Assembly: GCA_944470555.2 (NCBI GenBank)
Contig: OX104127.1
Span: 28,349,661-28,413,660 of the forward strand
Length of the DNA: 64,000 nt
From: Heterobilharzia americana
Lineage: Eukaryota > Platyhelminthes > Trematoda > Strigeidida > Schistosomatidae
Reading direction: 5' to 3'
Shown here: positions 42,901 through 57,800 of the stretch, piece by piece
Numbering within the stretch: position 1 is the stretch's first letter
Layout: every line of letters starts with the position of its first letter
Made by a program: the position numbers and the translations under genes
Notes under the pieces: model-generated
Database searches by the model: none
Seen by the model: the letters and a program-made list of their open reading frames with translations, nothing else
What the model was told of the DNA's origin: nothing

Positions 42901-45900
42901 CTGAAAAACCTGTTGGAGACTTATTTTAAAGTTTAATAAAGCATTGGCTATTAGAAAGTGTGAACCACCCTTAGGTGCTCAAAAAAGTCATTGCTTTGAA
43001 TCCATTTCACTTTACTGATCTTCACTGTTATTTTGACCTTCAATACAGTGTTCTTAATTGACCTGTATTCATTTTCTTATGACAAGTGATCATGTTGTTG
43101 ATATGTTTTACATAAGTGTATTACGTAATTCAGACATATTGCTTCTTCGTATTGTTTCTTGAAAATTCATAAAAGTAACTCGTTGTTTCGAAGTTTCCAA
43201 CAGAGGGCTCCTTTAATAAGAGTACCTGTTTTTTCCCTGACCTATGCTCTAAAGATTTTCATTTAGTCTCTCTAGTTGAATGGTATGCACATTACGCAGC
43301 AAGTTGCGAATATAAGGCAAAGTTATATAGGCTTAAAAGGAAGTGAAACATTTCGTGTTAGAACGAGACAGGTAAACGAAGAGTATTTTTTTTCACTCAT
43401 GCCTTCTCAGGCTCCACCCTAATATTATTGGTCTTACTCATGTATACAACAATGAGCCAATCATTATGATTCCTTTACTTTGTTGTAAAAAGGTAATTAA
43501 GTATGTTGATAATAACTATCAAAATAACAGTAATATTTCATCGAATTTAATCTTTCCTGGTAAATTTGTTTTCGAACCACTAGCTATTAGGCGGTTTAAA
43601 CCATCATTTTGTTTAAAAGTAGTTATGATAGTAATGTTTATACGAACTTTTTCTGCACACCAATACTGTAGCTTACTATAATCCCATTACCTCAGCTACA
43701 CATAAAATGCAAATATAAACCCCATTAGAAGGTTTTTGTGGGATGCGATAAATGACTCTGAACGTTTTAGACTTGCCTACTACATGACGAAATTGAATAT
43801 AACACTAGCCCATGAAGTTTCTAGCGATTCTTTTCAACCGTGTAAGAGATGTTTGCTTTTAACTTGGCAGGAGGGGGGCTTATATCGCAACGAATATTGA
43901 TGGTTGGAGACTGTATGCGATATTGTACAAAGTCTATTGTTGTGTCACAGTTGTTTTGGCACACCATCATCTTAATCATAACTATTTTTTGTCTCCCTAT
44001 GTCTTTAGACGACTTTTGATTGCACTCCTTCCGTTTATCTGCCTTTCCTTTTGCTGCTTCAAGCTTTTATGTGATGATTTGAGGTGTTTAAACTTGAACT
44101 GTTGTGCAGTCAAAACGGGTCCTATGTTGATATTGACTTACTGATTTAACCGTATGATTGAGAGGACAATTGGAATACTTTTATTACTGAATGAGAACAA
44201 AATAATTGGTGGAAATATACAGAATCCTACTGCGTATATGCATCATACTCAGTTATCAAATAAGTTAACATTTAATAAAAGGATTATAACTAAATTCAGT
44301 TGGAGAAGCTAATTCTGAAAATAGGTGGTTGAATATATGAAGTGGTCATTAGTGAGTAACCAATGCAGTTATCTAATACTTTATTCTTAGCAGTTTATCG
44401 ATCAAGCGTGCCATAAAACCACTAAGCTAAGTGACATGACACTTCCTTGTGATGTTTGTCGGTCCTAGATGTTGAGAGTAGGTTGGGAGGAGGTCCCTGA
44501 TCTACTTTCCGTGCTTACCGGGACTAAGGACTAGATGACCACACTGGTCACCACTAGTGACCCATCCTTGTGCATAATTCAGATCTACATGTGAGCAGTC
44601 GTGGCATGACTGGCCTATTGACAGTCTCTGACGTCAGTTCTAAATGATAAGTTCGAATCATGGAGGAAACGTCAGTTACTTGATATTTTCAGATGAGCTT
44701 AGTTCCAGGTTTTTCTGGCAACTGGCTTGTAGTATTTAATTTCGAAATAGGTGATTTGGCCACTTATTTAACACGAAAAATTCATTTTATTTCCTTCCGT
44801 ATTTCTGAAAACTAGTGCATAAAGCAGAAAGATGTGAAAATAATATTCGGAAGTTTCACGACCACTTATCAATTATGGGATTGTATTTCCGAATTTTATG
44901 TCTCCTCATAAACTTAAATAGCCTACCAAAATATTTCGTGCATGATTTATCCATTTTCTCTAATAGTTTTTAATCCATCCGCTTGTAAGTTCGCCTGATA
45001 CATAGAGTCCCTGATCTCACATATATTTATACACTAGCTGTTATAGTCCAGTCTCACTTTTCAACCACCAGATTTCACTTAAGAAGTTATCCGTAATTTA
45101 TAAACGTTTTAATGAGCTGATTTTGTTGTAAATGTCTTTCTGTAATTAAATCGGTTGTTCAATAATAGCAACAAGTGACTAATGCTTCTGAAATTCATTA
45201 CTCCTGAAGCCTAAATAGATGAGTTTTAGCACCTTTGGTTGTAGTGCTGGATAATATATGTTTTGATTTTTAGAAGAGCATAAATATCTTCGTAATCATG
45301 GATATTGCTCTTTCTTTATGCATCATCTATCACTATGTATGAGTGCAGGAATTCTTCCCAGTCATCAGTAACAATTTAACACTTTCATCACACCACCATA
45401 ACTAGTCGCCGGTTTGTGGTGGAAGTGCAACTTTAACCGATAAAAATTTAATCAAGATATGAAACTCACTGGTGGTTTTTCTTCAATGATTTTGTCTATA
45501 AGCAACGGGTTTTTATTGCTGATACAGTAAACTTTTGACAAAGAGAACGGAGAAATGCCTATCGTTTATATATTAAGTGAGAAACTGCATATATTGTGTA
45601 TTCCAAGTTTCAATAGTTTTTGTGCCACACTGTAGAAGGTTTTACTTATCACATGTACATTACATTCATCATACTTTTGTCTAACACGTTCTGGTCATCT
45701 TGTAACTTGTCAAAACAGTACATTGATAATATGATCACTGATTTTTGACGCTGTACTTTTGTCAGATACAAAGTTTAGCTGAAGCGAAAGTATCTTGTTT
45801 CCAGTTGGTTGTAAGGACGGAGACAATTTGATAGATTAGTTGAAATTAACTTCTATCCTTCTACTCTTGTTGTCTATTACAACTTTTTTGAACAGATTTT

Positions 45901-48780
45901 ATCGTATGTATTGAATCATCATCATTATCATCATTAGTCCCTTGGGTTCCTAGTGGGACATAGGGCTTCAGTAGCACGTCTCCAGTGACCTCTGTTCTCT
46001 GAGATCTTTTGAACCTGGTTCCACTACAGCCCAGAAGCTCTCATTTCTTCCTCGCACGACCTCCTCCATGTCACCCTCGGACGTCCAACTTGTCGCTTCC
46101 CATGGGGATTCCACTCGAGAGTCTAGCCTGACGCGTGATGTCCCCAGTCGGCCTTCTCAGTGTATGCCCAATCCATCTCCACCTCCTCCTGCATATTTGT
46201 TGAGTGATAGGTTCTTGGTTGGTTCGTTTCCAGAGCTCCTTGTTGCTTATTCTTTCTGGCTATCTGATCTATGTATTGAATAGTAATCAAAATTTCGTTA
46301 TTATTACAATAGCTGTGTTTTTAGTAGCCGATTTTATCTGTTTTTTAATAACTCATGAAGTTACTTTTGACATTTCTTTTTCTATTTTTTTAGGCAGTAA
46401 ATCATGACTTATATCTTGACTATTCTGGTTTAGTGAGTTTAATCCTACATCGAGCAGCATTCTCAATGCGATTTGCTAACTCTCTATACTGGTAAGCGAT
46501 TTGAACTAGAGTCAAATATTTTATTCCTCATCATCCCAGTGTTTCCGCTTGTAATATCCTGTTGTTGATTGAACCGAATTGATCTATCTCTATTGGCTTA
46601 TGTGCTATTGCGTGGATGCCTCGATATTATCTATCGTTTCAACTTTATAGTAATGATGGATAGCTGCTAGCGGTGGAGCCAACAGGAGCGTTTCGTCCTG
46701 TTTAGGACTTGTCAGCTGGATGTACCTACCTCCTAATGAGTGATATTGTTCCCACTACGATTAGAACTCAGGACTGCTTGCTTCAAACGCCAGAGCATTA
46801 TCCATTATGTCACCATAGGCATTTCTTGTGCAGCTAAGTAATTCAAGCAAAAACACCAGACTTTATTGGAAAAGGTTCTAACTGAGGTAAAGGTTTCATT
46901 TCCAAGATGACACAGTGAAAATGCATTTGCAAGATTAAGTGTTAAGGTTTTGAGTTCAGTCATATTGAAGAAAGTCGCGAACCATTAAAAATTGAGGTGG
47001 ATAAACTTGAATTTTGTATGAAATGTCCATCGATAAATCACGATGAACTCAAAAATTTTGAAAATCGATCACACTAGCAAGTGACTGAAAGTGGATATAC
47101 AATTGATTTGATAATGTAAAAAATATTAGGAAAGGGTTTCTATTGATGTAAAAATGATTAAACACTGAAGCCTGACATATTTTCGTTACATCAGATGTTG
47201 TGAACGGAAGGTAAGGAATAGGCTTATCCTCAATTTGATAAACACTCATTCAACAAAGCCATGAAAGATGATGATTTTTAACTTGAAGACAGTTTGAAGT
47301 GAATATTTACTTTCGGTAGCTTCTATTCAGGCTTTACACTTACTTACGTTTACAAATCATTCAACATTGTCATTTGATTCCATCATGGTAAAATGAATTC
47401 GGGTATATGAATTAGATAACAGAAAAGGTGATTATAATGGAGCCAACTCTCGGAAAATGTATACATTCTTTGTAGTCAATCCTTGTAGGTGTGTGAGTGA
47501 ATTGTGTGTGTGTGGGTGCAGAGATAGAGGGAAATAAAATTGTGTTCATCAACTATGAAACGAAGGGCGAAAAATATAGTGATAATGATAAGAGTACAGA
47601 GATAATATTTACACTTATTCGGGTGATCAGGAAGGGAATTATTGTAATTGCATCTGGGTTAAAGTTAAAGGCCATGAGAGAGAAAGTGAACAAATAAACA
47701 TCTGAATACATGAATTGAGTTTGAAATTATTAATTGCTCTGACTTCTGCTATATCTAGCAGTCGGAGACGCACAAACGGAGTATTATGATAGGACTTTAT
47801 ATGTGATAGTCAATGGTGAAGTTTAGTCAATCTTATGCTGAGTCTCTACTAGATAGGCGAGTACTGATAGATTTCACTGTTCCGTCGCTTAACCACACTG
47901 GACAGTGCTCAATGAAGTGATGATAGGCTTGCTGAGTCGTTCTACCTATGTAGCTATCCGCATAACAGCAGTTAGATTTATAAATACATATAGATGTGGC
48001 CAGATCTGGGAGCCTATCCTTCAACTGGATTAGCTTCATACAACGAGTAGTAATAAATTTCAAACACAGTGCAGCGGCCAAGAAGGTTTTTTGTATCAGA
48101 TTTCTGAGGTTCAGTATCAGTGTTTCTGCACCTTCATCTCCTTTGAACGCTAAGATTAGATACAATCGTTTTTTCGTCACCATTTAAAGGCGCTTTTCTC
48201 CATCTGTTTTCATTGTTACAGTCTTTACGAACTTTTCAGGACAGCCATTCTCTATAAGGAGTTCTCTATTATTCTTAATCCGTCTTTTAAAGTATCAGCT
48301 GTGCAAATCTTTTTAAAATAACCTTTAAGAGCAGTGAAGACTTCTTATTTTAGAGGTAGTATTCATCATGGACTGACATCAGTTGGGGAACCATTGAAAA
48401 TCTGTGAGGACTGGACAGCTATTTCATCCTAGTTTGGGACTTCTCAGCAGTATTATCTCTCTTTTGATGATCAATAATTACGAAATAGGAATTTATATTG
48501 GTTATAACCAATTTATTTGTGTAAATTTAAGCGTATTTGAAGTAAAATAATTCCAGCGTTTCTCACGAAAGTCTGATCTGGGCTCCTTAGGGGAAAATAA
48601 TCGACTGAAATATCACATATATTTGATAATTTTTATTAAGGACAGTATCTGAGATAGCCGTAGTATGTCACACTCCTGTTATTGATATTGGGTGATGGTT
48701 GAAGGATTCGAGCCAGCTCCCTCCGGGTTATCATCCTGACTGTATACGTACTAAGCTTCGGTATCTTATCAGCGGCTGGG

Positions 48781-48850
<70 letters not shown>

Positions 48851-51800
48851 TCTGTACTTGTACTTCGGAAAGGAGACGAAAACGGTCACAAATGAAACCG
48901 CAGTTATTTGGCGGATTTGTGTGTATTTATATTAGGGTATTGCAAGCAGATATGTATATCATTTCTGTTGGTATGGATTATCAACAAAGTTTCCATTAAA
49001 ATGCTAAAATAAGGTATACATGTATACGAATAATAGTGGTGATGATAATAATAGTACGTCAAATCAATTCAGATTGTATGTTGTCATTGATGTAAAGATA
49101 ATGAGGCTGAGACGGATGAAAGTAAATGGAAAAGTAACTTTCTTATTTCCTAATTAGTAGTTGCCAAGCTGCAGCTAAGTGTACTCCATTTCATCTGTTC
49201 AAACTAGTTGAAATGTCTATGTATGTTGGGCTTCAGCAGTCAATCTTTCTGCATATTACCTAAAACCTTTTCATAGGATTTTGGTTCCATCGAAATTTAA
49301 TTTTTGTCATTCTCTGAAAGAAGCTCAAACCAGAGGTATTTGTGAAATAATAGAGTATTTCATTTCAAAGACGCTAAAACGCATACAAATATAACCTACG
49401 TGTAATGAGGTGTGGCTCAATGGTTTTGAGAGATGACTTACAACGCGTTTGGGTCTACTTCACCTACCGAAGTTTGAGCATTCAGGTGGTATCATTAGTC
49501 TTCACGCAATATGTGTGGCTGATTGCATACTGTATGCATATGCACAAAGTTGCTTAGTGCATTTCGATTAGGTTGGATTCGACAGCCAACGTTCCTTTCG
49601 GTGCTCAATATTTGTGATACCACTTGGTCAAGTAATCATAGTTCATATAAACAGGAATTTATGCTGACTAATCGTAATCAATGAGTCTGAATAACCAATC
49701 ATTTTAATAAAACCTGAATATTCCGCCAAAAAAGCTGGACATTATGCAATGGAGCATTTGGATTATCTTAAAGTACATTCTTGTGCTAATAGGCTTGGAA
49801 CAGCTCTCAAATTCGTCTATGGCGTTCGCAACAACTATAATCTGGTTATTTTCCATCGGAATCCACTCAACAGGTTTGTGTATGTTCTTTCAGTAGGCAG
49901 TGATTCACGCTTATTGTTTGAGGCAAAATAAAACTACTTAAATCCCTAGAACTTGTTGGGTAAATCGGGGTTCGCATCTGTGACTCATGATTGGAAATCA
50001 AGTGACTAGATCAATCAGTCACAGCTCCAAATATTACCATTACTGTAATATCACATGACTTTTATCTCTTTTTGTGATCTAGCTGTTGTGAAACAAGTGA
50101 AACTGACTAACCACGTTTATTACACAAACGTAATTGAATAAATCAGTAAGGCTTCATAAATTGCCGTGTAATATAGAACTATTATTTTTATAAACTTCAA
50201 GGTCAAAATCTGACCTGATAGAGTTGAATAAATTGAGCATTGAATAAAAGGAATATAAATGAAATATATTTGTAAAATCCCAGTGAGACCAAAAAGCAAA
50301 CGTCTGACGCTTCGCGACTTCGTTGAGGTCTCTTCTTCAGAGAATGAAGCCTGTAGGAGTTATCGAGTGTTTAGATAGTAAACGGTGATCAGTCAAATCC
50401 CACTGTTCATAAATGATATGGGCAACTTTAAAGACCACCATGGCAACTGATGTAAAAGCCGAACTGGTTTTGGTATTCCGGTTGGAAGGTAATTCTCAGT
50501 AAAATAGAGAAACGTAACTGTCTGTCTTATCAGTTGCTAAGGTTGCCTTTTTAAATCATCCAATAGTGATAATACACGCATAGATGTTGGTCAAGATACG
50601 TTCATACTTCCCTTTGTTATCCGTTATTAGTCGAGAGTTCAAGGTGATGTGAATGGGTGCACATGTATGTGCAAGTATGTGAAAAAATACTATGCTGGCA
50701 AGTACGGTTTGATTATCATTTGGCTATCTGAGAGAGCCGTAGCTTGGCAGACCAGTATTTGTACTGGGTGATGAAAGTGAAGTGAAAATTTGAATCGCGG
50801 CCGGTTTCGAACCAGCAACCACTGGGTTTCCGACCCGATGCTCTACCAATTGAGTCACGAGGTACGACTGCTGACCAAACTGCTACTGACCAAACTAAGA
50901 TTATTTCAGATAGTCAATTAATAATCAATATAGTGCTCTCTCCCTCTAATTCAGTTAGATTTGCATTAAGATGAGAAGTCCTGACTAGGTAGCCAGTGTG
51001 AATGCAATCAAGTGGTAGTAACGCATCACGAATTCAGATGGTAGTTAGGCAAAACCCATGATGATTGAACTGAAATGAAAATCTAGTGAGAATTAAAGCC
51101 TCGTAGCTCAGTTGGTAGAGTATCAGCCTGAAAACCCAATGGCCGCTGGTTCGAGTCCGGCCACTGTCCAAATTTTCCTCTCACCTTCAATCCTCACTCA
51201 GTATGAATATGGTTTGTTTTTATTTATCCACTTTTGTTCTGTACAGTGTAAGTGACGTTCTGTTTTGCATATACTGTTTATGTTGGTTGGATAGTTAAAC
51301 CTTCCTTTCTTTTGAGTGCATTAGGATTCAACAGTATATGAAATGCTTCAGCTGTCTGAATAATTTTGATATTTTCAATATTAGTCTTATGACTATGACA
51401 GTTGGGATAATCTAGTATTACCGACTTGATTTGTAAATTCTGTAGTTCTACAGGATTTTTTGGTGGTCATGTTGTGTAACTTACACGGTCTTTGGGATGA
51501 ATGAAGATCTCACGGGACGGAATTTTATCTTTTAAGTGGACTAAAGCGTTCCACTTTAAAGATAAAAAATTCGTCTACTTCCACACAGAATTGTGTCTAC
51601 GAATTGGGCTATGTCGGTTGTGATGCTTATTATATTGATGAAGCATCCTGCCAGATCCTCATTCATGCAAAAGAACATGTAAGTTACACAAAATCACCGC
51701 CAAAAAATATCCTGTAGACCTATAGAATTTACAAATCAAATTGGAAATTGCAGTTGTTCATGCTGACTATCACAGTAACAAAATTGATATTGAAAATATT

Positions 51801-54800
51801 AGAATTATTCAGAAAGGCTTTTAAACCAAAAACAGTGACAGATAGCTGAAGCATTTCATGTAATATTGAATCCTAATGTAATCAGAAGAAAAGAAGGCCC
51901 AACATATGCTTAGGTTTTTTGTTTTTTGAAAAAGTTATAAAATAACAATAGGACATAATATGAATTGATGATTTTTGAGTTAAATCCAACTGAAATTTAT
52001 TGTTGTCTACATTTTTCTATACCTTGATTTCTATATGTCTGAAATTCATTTTAAAAATATATTGAAGGTATCTCTATCCTATGCTTAATCAAAGTCAACC
52101 TTCATCAGAATGGAAATTACAGCGTTTCCGTTTTATTCAAGCTGCATTGTATTGGAATGCTGATACCAGATTGCGTACAATGTGGAAACGTCAAGAGGAA
52201 ATGATTCATCATTTATCAGTAACTGGTGAGTGAATAATGAAATCCGAATTTCATCCTTTTGTCTACTTTTGGTGTTTATTTTTTGTGTTTGTACATCACA
52301 ATATTGTACTAATATTAACGAAGTTGGTTTGGAAGACTGGGTTTATTGATATGGGGTGGTGATAGAAGGTAAAATGAACTACGGCCATCTCATATAATCT
52401 CATTGATAATCACTGAGGGCTAAGGGTGGTCAGACCAAGATGTGGCACCATTCCATGAAATCCTTGCCTGTTGGTGCCAGCCATGTAGGGAACTATAGGC
52501 TTTCAAGCTGGACGACAAGAGTGAGCGGTTGAGGACTCTTTGTCATATGACTGAAAATCAATTACAGTGGCGCATGTTTATTCATTCTCTGACATCTTCC
52601 AAATCTTTAGTATTCACTCTAACCTTTTTCTTCAAATTGGTTTTTATTCTATACATCTTTAGCTACTTTGATATCAGTCTTTTTCTGTTCACCTGTTCTT
52701 TGTATGCTACTGTGAAGCGTGGCAAGTTGAATCGATGTACTTTTGTGCAAGGTACTACATTGAGTTTATTTATTTGTTTCTGTTTGATAATCAATGTGAT
52801 GCTTACTGCCTCTAGTTCAGTTCTATTCAGATTGAGGTGAGAAGATCTGGTTGAGCAACCAGTGGGATAACGATGAATTAATAGTCACATGTCATGGATT
52901 TTCATGGTGGCTGGACAAAGTCTTCGGTAACTGAAGTGGAAAGAAACTAAAACCTGGTTAGTAGCTGAGTCTTGTAGCTCAGTGCTTAAAGCATCGGGTC
53001 AGCTACCCAAAGGCCGTTGGTTTAAATCTTACCGCGGTCCAGGTTTTCACTTCATCGAAACTTTCACCCAGGTTTCATTACACTTTATCGAATAAGAATG
53101 GAATCAGAATGTTATTTTTTCTCTCTTTACATTGCAGATACTTTGCATTGTATACTGTCTATATGATTATTATTTCCATCAGCTTCGAGAGGTGATTCTT
53201 GAAGTCGTGACCAGTGTGGCAAACCTGGTGGACGTGAAGACAAATAATCAACGATGACATTGGGTAATGGTCACATTATGTGATGAAATTATAGAAGTAG
53301 GAAATATGGACCACCGAATTCATATACAGTGGCTCAATGGTAAAGTGCTGGTCATTGAACTCGAAGGTCCTAGGTTCAATTCCTGACGGGACGGGGTCAT
53401 GGCTGCTTACTTCTGATGAGTCCCATACTAGGACGAAACAGCTGTACAATGTCCCCAGGTTTCCAATTTTCCTCCATCTGGTGTCAGACCATGGTGAATA
53501 CCAACTTGAAATCGACCAATAAATCCCCACAAACTCCCAAATCAAACTCATTTATAATAGTCACAACGTAAACCGTTAGACTTTTCTGCAGGGTGTTATC
53601 GTGTCTTCATTTGTCTTTATCATTCCAGCTAGATGTATCATAGGGATATATGACAGAAAGACAGTGACCTAATGAGTAATGCTTTCCCTGGCCTATAGCT
53701 GCTACCCTGTCGTGGTGGTTGAACTTCGCACACCACCATGACCCAACGAGCTACACTAGCTGGAACGCTTGTCCTCTTGATATCCTGCCATCCCAGAAGG
53801 GTTCGTTGGATAGGGGTAAGAAGGAAAGCAGTTACCGTTATGGTGTAAATTGCTACACTATGGTAGGGGTTTGAGGGGGAAGTCGTAGTGCTCCTACCTA
53901 GATAGTAAGGTGTTTCCCTTGTATGACGAGCAGTGCCACGCTACTGCTGCTTACGTTTTGCGAAAAGAAGGGTTAGAAAAGGTCGACCCTCAAAACAAGA
54001 CACTCCTCCTTACCCCACGGTCTTTCAGCGCCCACTGTATGGGTTCTGTCTATGCGTTGGTAGGACAACCAAACCTGAACACAACATCCCACAAATAGCT
54101 GTATGTGATGGGCCTCAAGCAAATGTCCTGTGGGCCCCGTGGTCACACAAATCGTTTTCTCTTTCAGGTACCTTAAGAAGAAATAGTCTTCTATGGTGTG
54201 TACACCCGGGAAGTGTCAACCGCCTGCTTGCTTTCAGTAGTACATAAGACCCGGTCAAATTGGGTAACCTGTGTAGCATATTGTAAGATATAAAGTGTTA
54301 TATAGATTGGGAGCTGTGTTTGTTTTCTCTCTATGTATGTGATGGTGCACTATTGTGAACTTAAGTAAAGTGAGGTGATGAGCCACTGGATAGGGTTCCA
54401 TGTGTTCCAGTGTATCATCAACTGGGCTTGACATCACCAAACCAGGTACTTTCCAGTGAGGTTTTTTATTAATTTTCAATTAACCGTGGATTATTCTCAA
54501 CGAAAAATAATAGCTTTATCTTTATGAAAGTGACTGTTGTAGGAAATGTTTGGTGTTATTGAGTTGTTTATTTTCACACTCAAAAGGTATTATCATTTAT
54601 TCGTGGACTCAGTTTACGGGTTCCTCAGTTAGAATTCACACAGTGAAGGTTATTATGTACCTATTTAAGGATAATATACGTTAGCGTTCGCCCAATGAGC
54701 ATAAACGTTGTATGTCTTATAATTTCTAACTTCATTACTAGACCAGTAGTTTAGTAATACTGAAAAATGTTCAATTTGATTATGTTTGGTGGTATGGATA

Positions 54801-57800
54801 TGCACTGTTTAGAGAACACAAGCTAGGATGAATTAAATATGAGTATCTTGTGGTCTTCAGTAGTTTTTTTATAGCCGATAACAGTTCGAGATTAAGTTGA
54901 TTTGGCGGCTAATTGATTCCTTGCTAGCCGTTCAACGTCGTGCTAAAGATACTTAATAGGATGAATACTGTAATGGAATGGTATGTGTTCATGTTACTGG
55001 GGCTGTAGTTTTATTTCAACTTTTTATGGCTACAACTTATGTTTGTTGAAGTAGACATTATTACCTGAAAACATAACCGACATACCTTAGTTAAAGGATC
55101 ATAGATGATATATTACATACTTCTGTTACCATATTTATTTAGTTCTGATTGTTTCTAACATTAGTTTGAAATCAATGTTCTTGTGCACTTTTCCCTGTAT
55201 TTATCAATAAGTAAATCCATTGTGTATTTTGTTTCTACCTGTGTATATTTGATACAATCAGCTACAAAGGTAAAGCAAGCCAGACCGAATGCTGCAGTTC
55301 GTGAGGAAATTCTCTATACTCATTTGAAGCAATTTATGTCTAGTTTATCAGAAAATTGTTTACAGTCATCAGATCAAGCATCAATTAATGATGCTTCACT
55401 TTCTTCTTCAAAATCACGCCATTGGTCAAATGATAAATCAACCATTGAGGTATCTAAATTAGATGTGGATAGTTTAGAAAAAATATCTGTTGATAATGTT
55501 ATCGGTGAATGTCAAGTATCACAATATGATCTTGGCTTAAGAATGCCATACAATCCTGGACTTTTAAGTCATCGACTTGATATTACTGTAAGTTATTCAT
55601 TCAATAGAATCGTTTTCTTAAAAGAATAAAGTTTCATCGTCATGTTTTTTTTTGGAGTTTAAGTTTCTGTTAACTTTCTAAATGTTCAGGAGTTCTTCGA
55701 TTTTTTAACGATTAGCAAATAAGAGAATTCTATAAATGATGTATTAAGCTACTGTGGATGAATTATATACTGTTAAACGGTTCACATTCGGTTAAGATGT
55801 CCAGATGAGGTTATTACCTAAATCTTATCGTCTTGGTACATCTATTCACTAGGATTTTACTTTTCTCAAATCCATTTATGTTCAGATTAACTCTGGGTAT
55901 TTATTTGAAGCTACATGATATTGTGCGTTACGATTTTAAAACTCTAACTGTTTAAGTGTTGACCATTCTGATGCTTCTTATCGAACAGGCTATCAGTATT
56001 GTTGTACCATTATCTGTAGCCCTACCTTTTATTAGAATGGCGTACATTTCCTCAATAAGATGGTACTATGCAGAAATGTTTGATCACCTGTGATTTATGT
56101 TTTATAGACCATAACGTGGAATGGGTAGTCGTCATGGTAATCTGCTTAGTACAAGTGCAGACTATTAATTATAGAACACACAAATTAGTTAAGTGACTGG
56201 ACAGCATATAACGTGACTTAGCTCTGAGTACTCCATTGACAGAAATGTTAATGTGGTTGGAAAAAGATCTGGGAAGACGAGAAAAAAACTTACTGGTGTA
56301 TGTCAACAAGACATTTAAAGTCTGAAGGAAGAAAACGATATCAAATACTAGGTTTTATTATCCTGTAAGAGCTCGCAAGTCTTCACTTCCAAAGATGTTT
56401 TGTTAAAATATCATTCGAAAAAACAATCAGTCCAGTGGCATTCACTCCTATCTCAAACTGATAAACAATTAAAGGTTATTGAAACAACTTTCTATAAACT
56501 GAGTAATAAGAGTTAGACTCAAAGCACACAATTCGCTAGATTCATTGACGCTTCATTAACATAGAACTGATTAGTGCTTATATCATGGTATATTTTAGTT
56601 ACCTTAACCTAACCAACAATTGGCTCCAGTCCATGAAATTCCTGACTGTTAGTCTGAGTCATGTAGGAAAATGTTGGTTGCCTGGATAAAGTCTCTGAAA
56701 TGAACGGAGCCAGTGATTGAGGACTCTTGGTGATATAGCTAAAAATTGATCACAATGATACAGATGTTTTTACTCCTTGACGTCTTATAAAGGATGAATA
56801 TATACACTAACTATTACTTTCAAATTGTTTCTCCTCCCAAAAATCTTTGTCTAGCTTGATATCAGTCTTTTTCTACCCACTTATTCTTCGCACGCTACTG
56901 TGGAGCGTGACAACTTGAACCGATTCACTTATATGTGAGGTTCTATGTTGATTTGTTTCGTGTGCCTGACTTTAGTTGCCTTGGCTAGGCACCGATTAGT
57001 TATTCTTATCCTTCATACATTTATCTCTTGAAATACTGTGTCCCTCATAAAGAATAAATCATTTCTTTCCAAGTAAAAGTGGATGAAACTAAAGCTAATG
57101 CGGTGTTTGGCTTAATGCGATATGATTGGTAGAAAGTTATGAAATTTTCATTTAAGTAACTAGTCAAACAATATTCAACGTGATAATTTGTTTGGATGAG
57201 GCTACCAGAGAAATCCAGGATGCGCGTTTCATCGTATTTGGGACTTGTCAGCTCGATGTACCTCCACCTCAGTGAGTGATGTTGTCCCCACTGAGACATG
57301 AACCTAATACCCATCGCTTCAAACGCCAACAACGGAAAATTACGAGTATATCAATAAAAAGTATTATTCAACATGTTTTCTTTATGATTAACGTTGGTAG
57401 CCTGTTCAGTGGCTTTTGAAAATCACACAAAACAGTTGGGAATGCTGACGGTAAAACTGAATTTACAGATGAATAATAATCGATTGTTTTGTTTGAGTTA
57501 TGCTCAACAAAGTCATTTGTGATACAGTATTGAACCAGTTTGCCGCCATTGTGAATGACGTTTCAGATCATTAGTATGATGCCGATGAAGAGCAGTATTG
57601 TACTTTTGTACTCAGTCCGCCTAAGCATAGAGAAGTGTTGCTCGCCTGAGCGTTACTACTGTTTGCTTTTGGGTCTACCAGAGATAAATACTGCCGCCCA
57701 TGTAAACTACGCTTATCATTTTGGCTGAGATAAACGTGAAGCCCACATAGTTTTATTATATTATGGAGCACTGTTTCAATAAGATGAAAGAGTGCACATC

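Noticed and set aside
48699..48935. Open frame with Tyr-Ile repeats
   Set aside because: Produced by translating the AT microsatellite.
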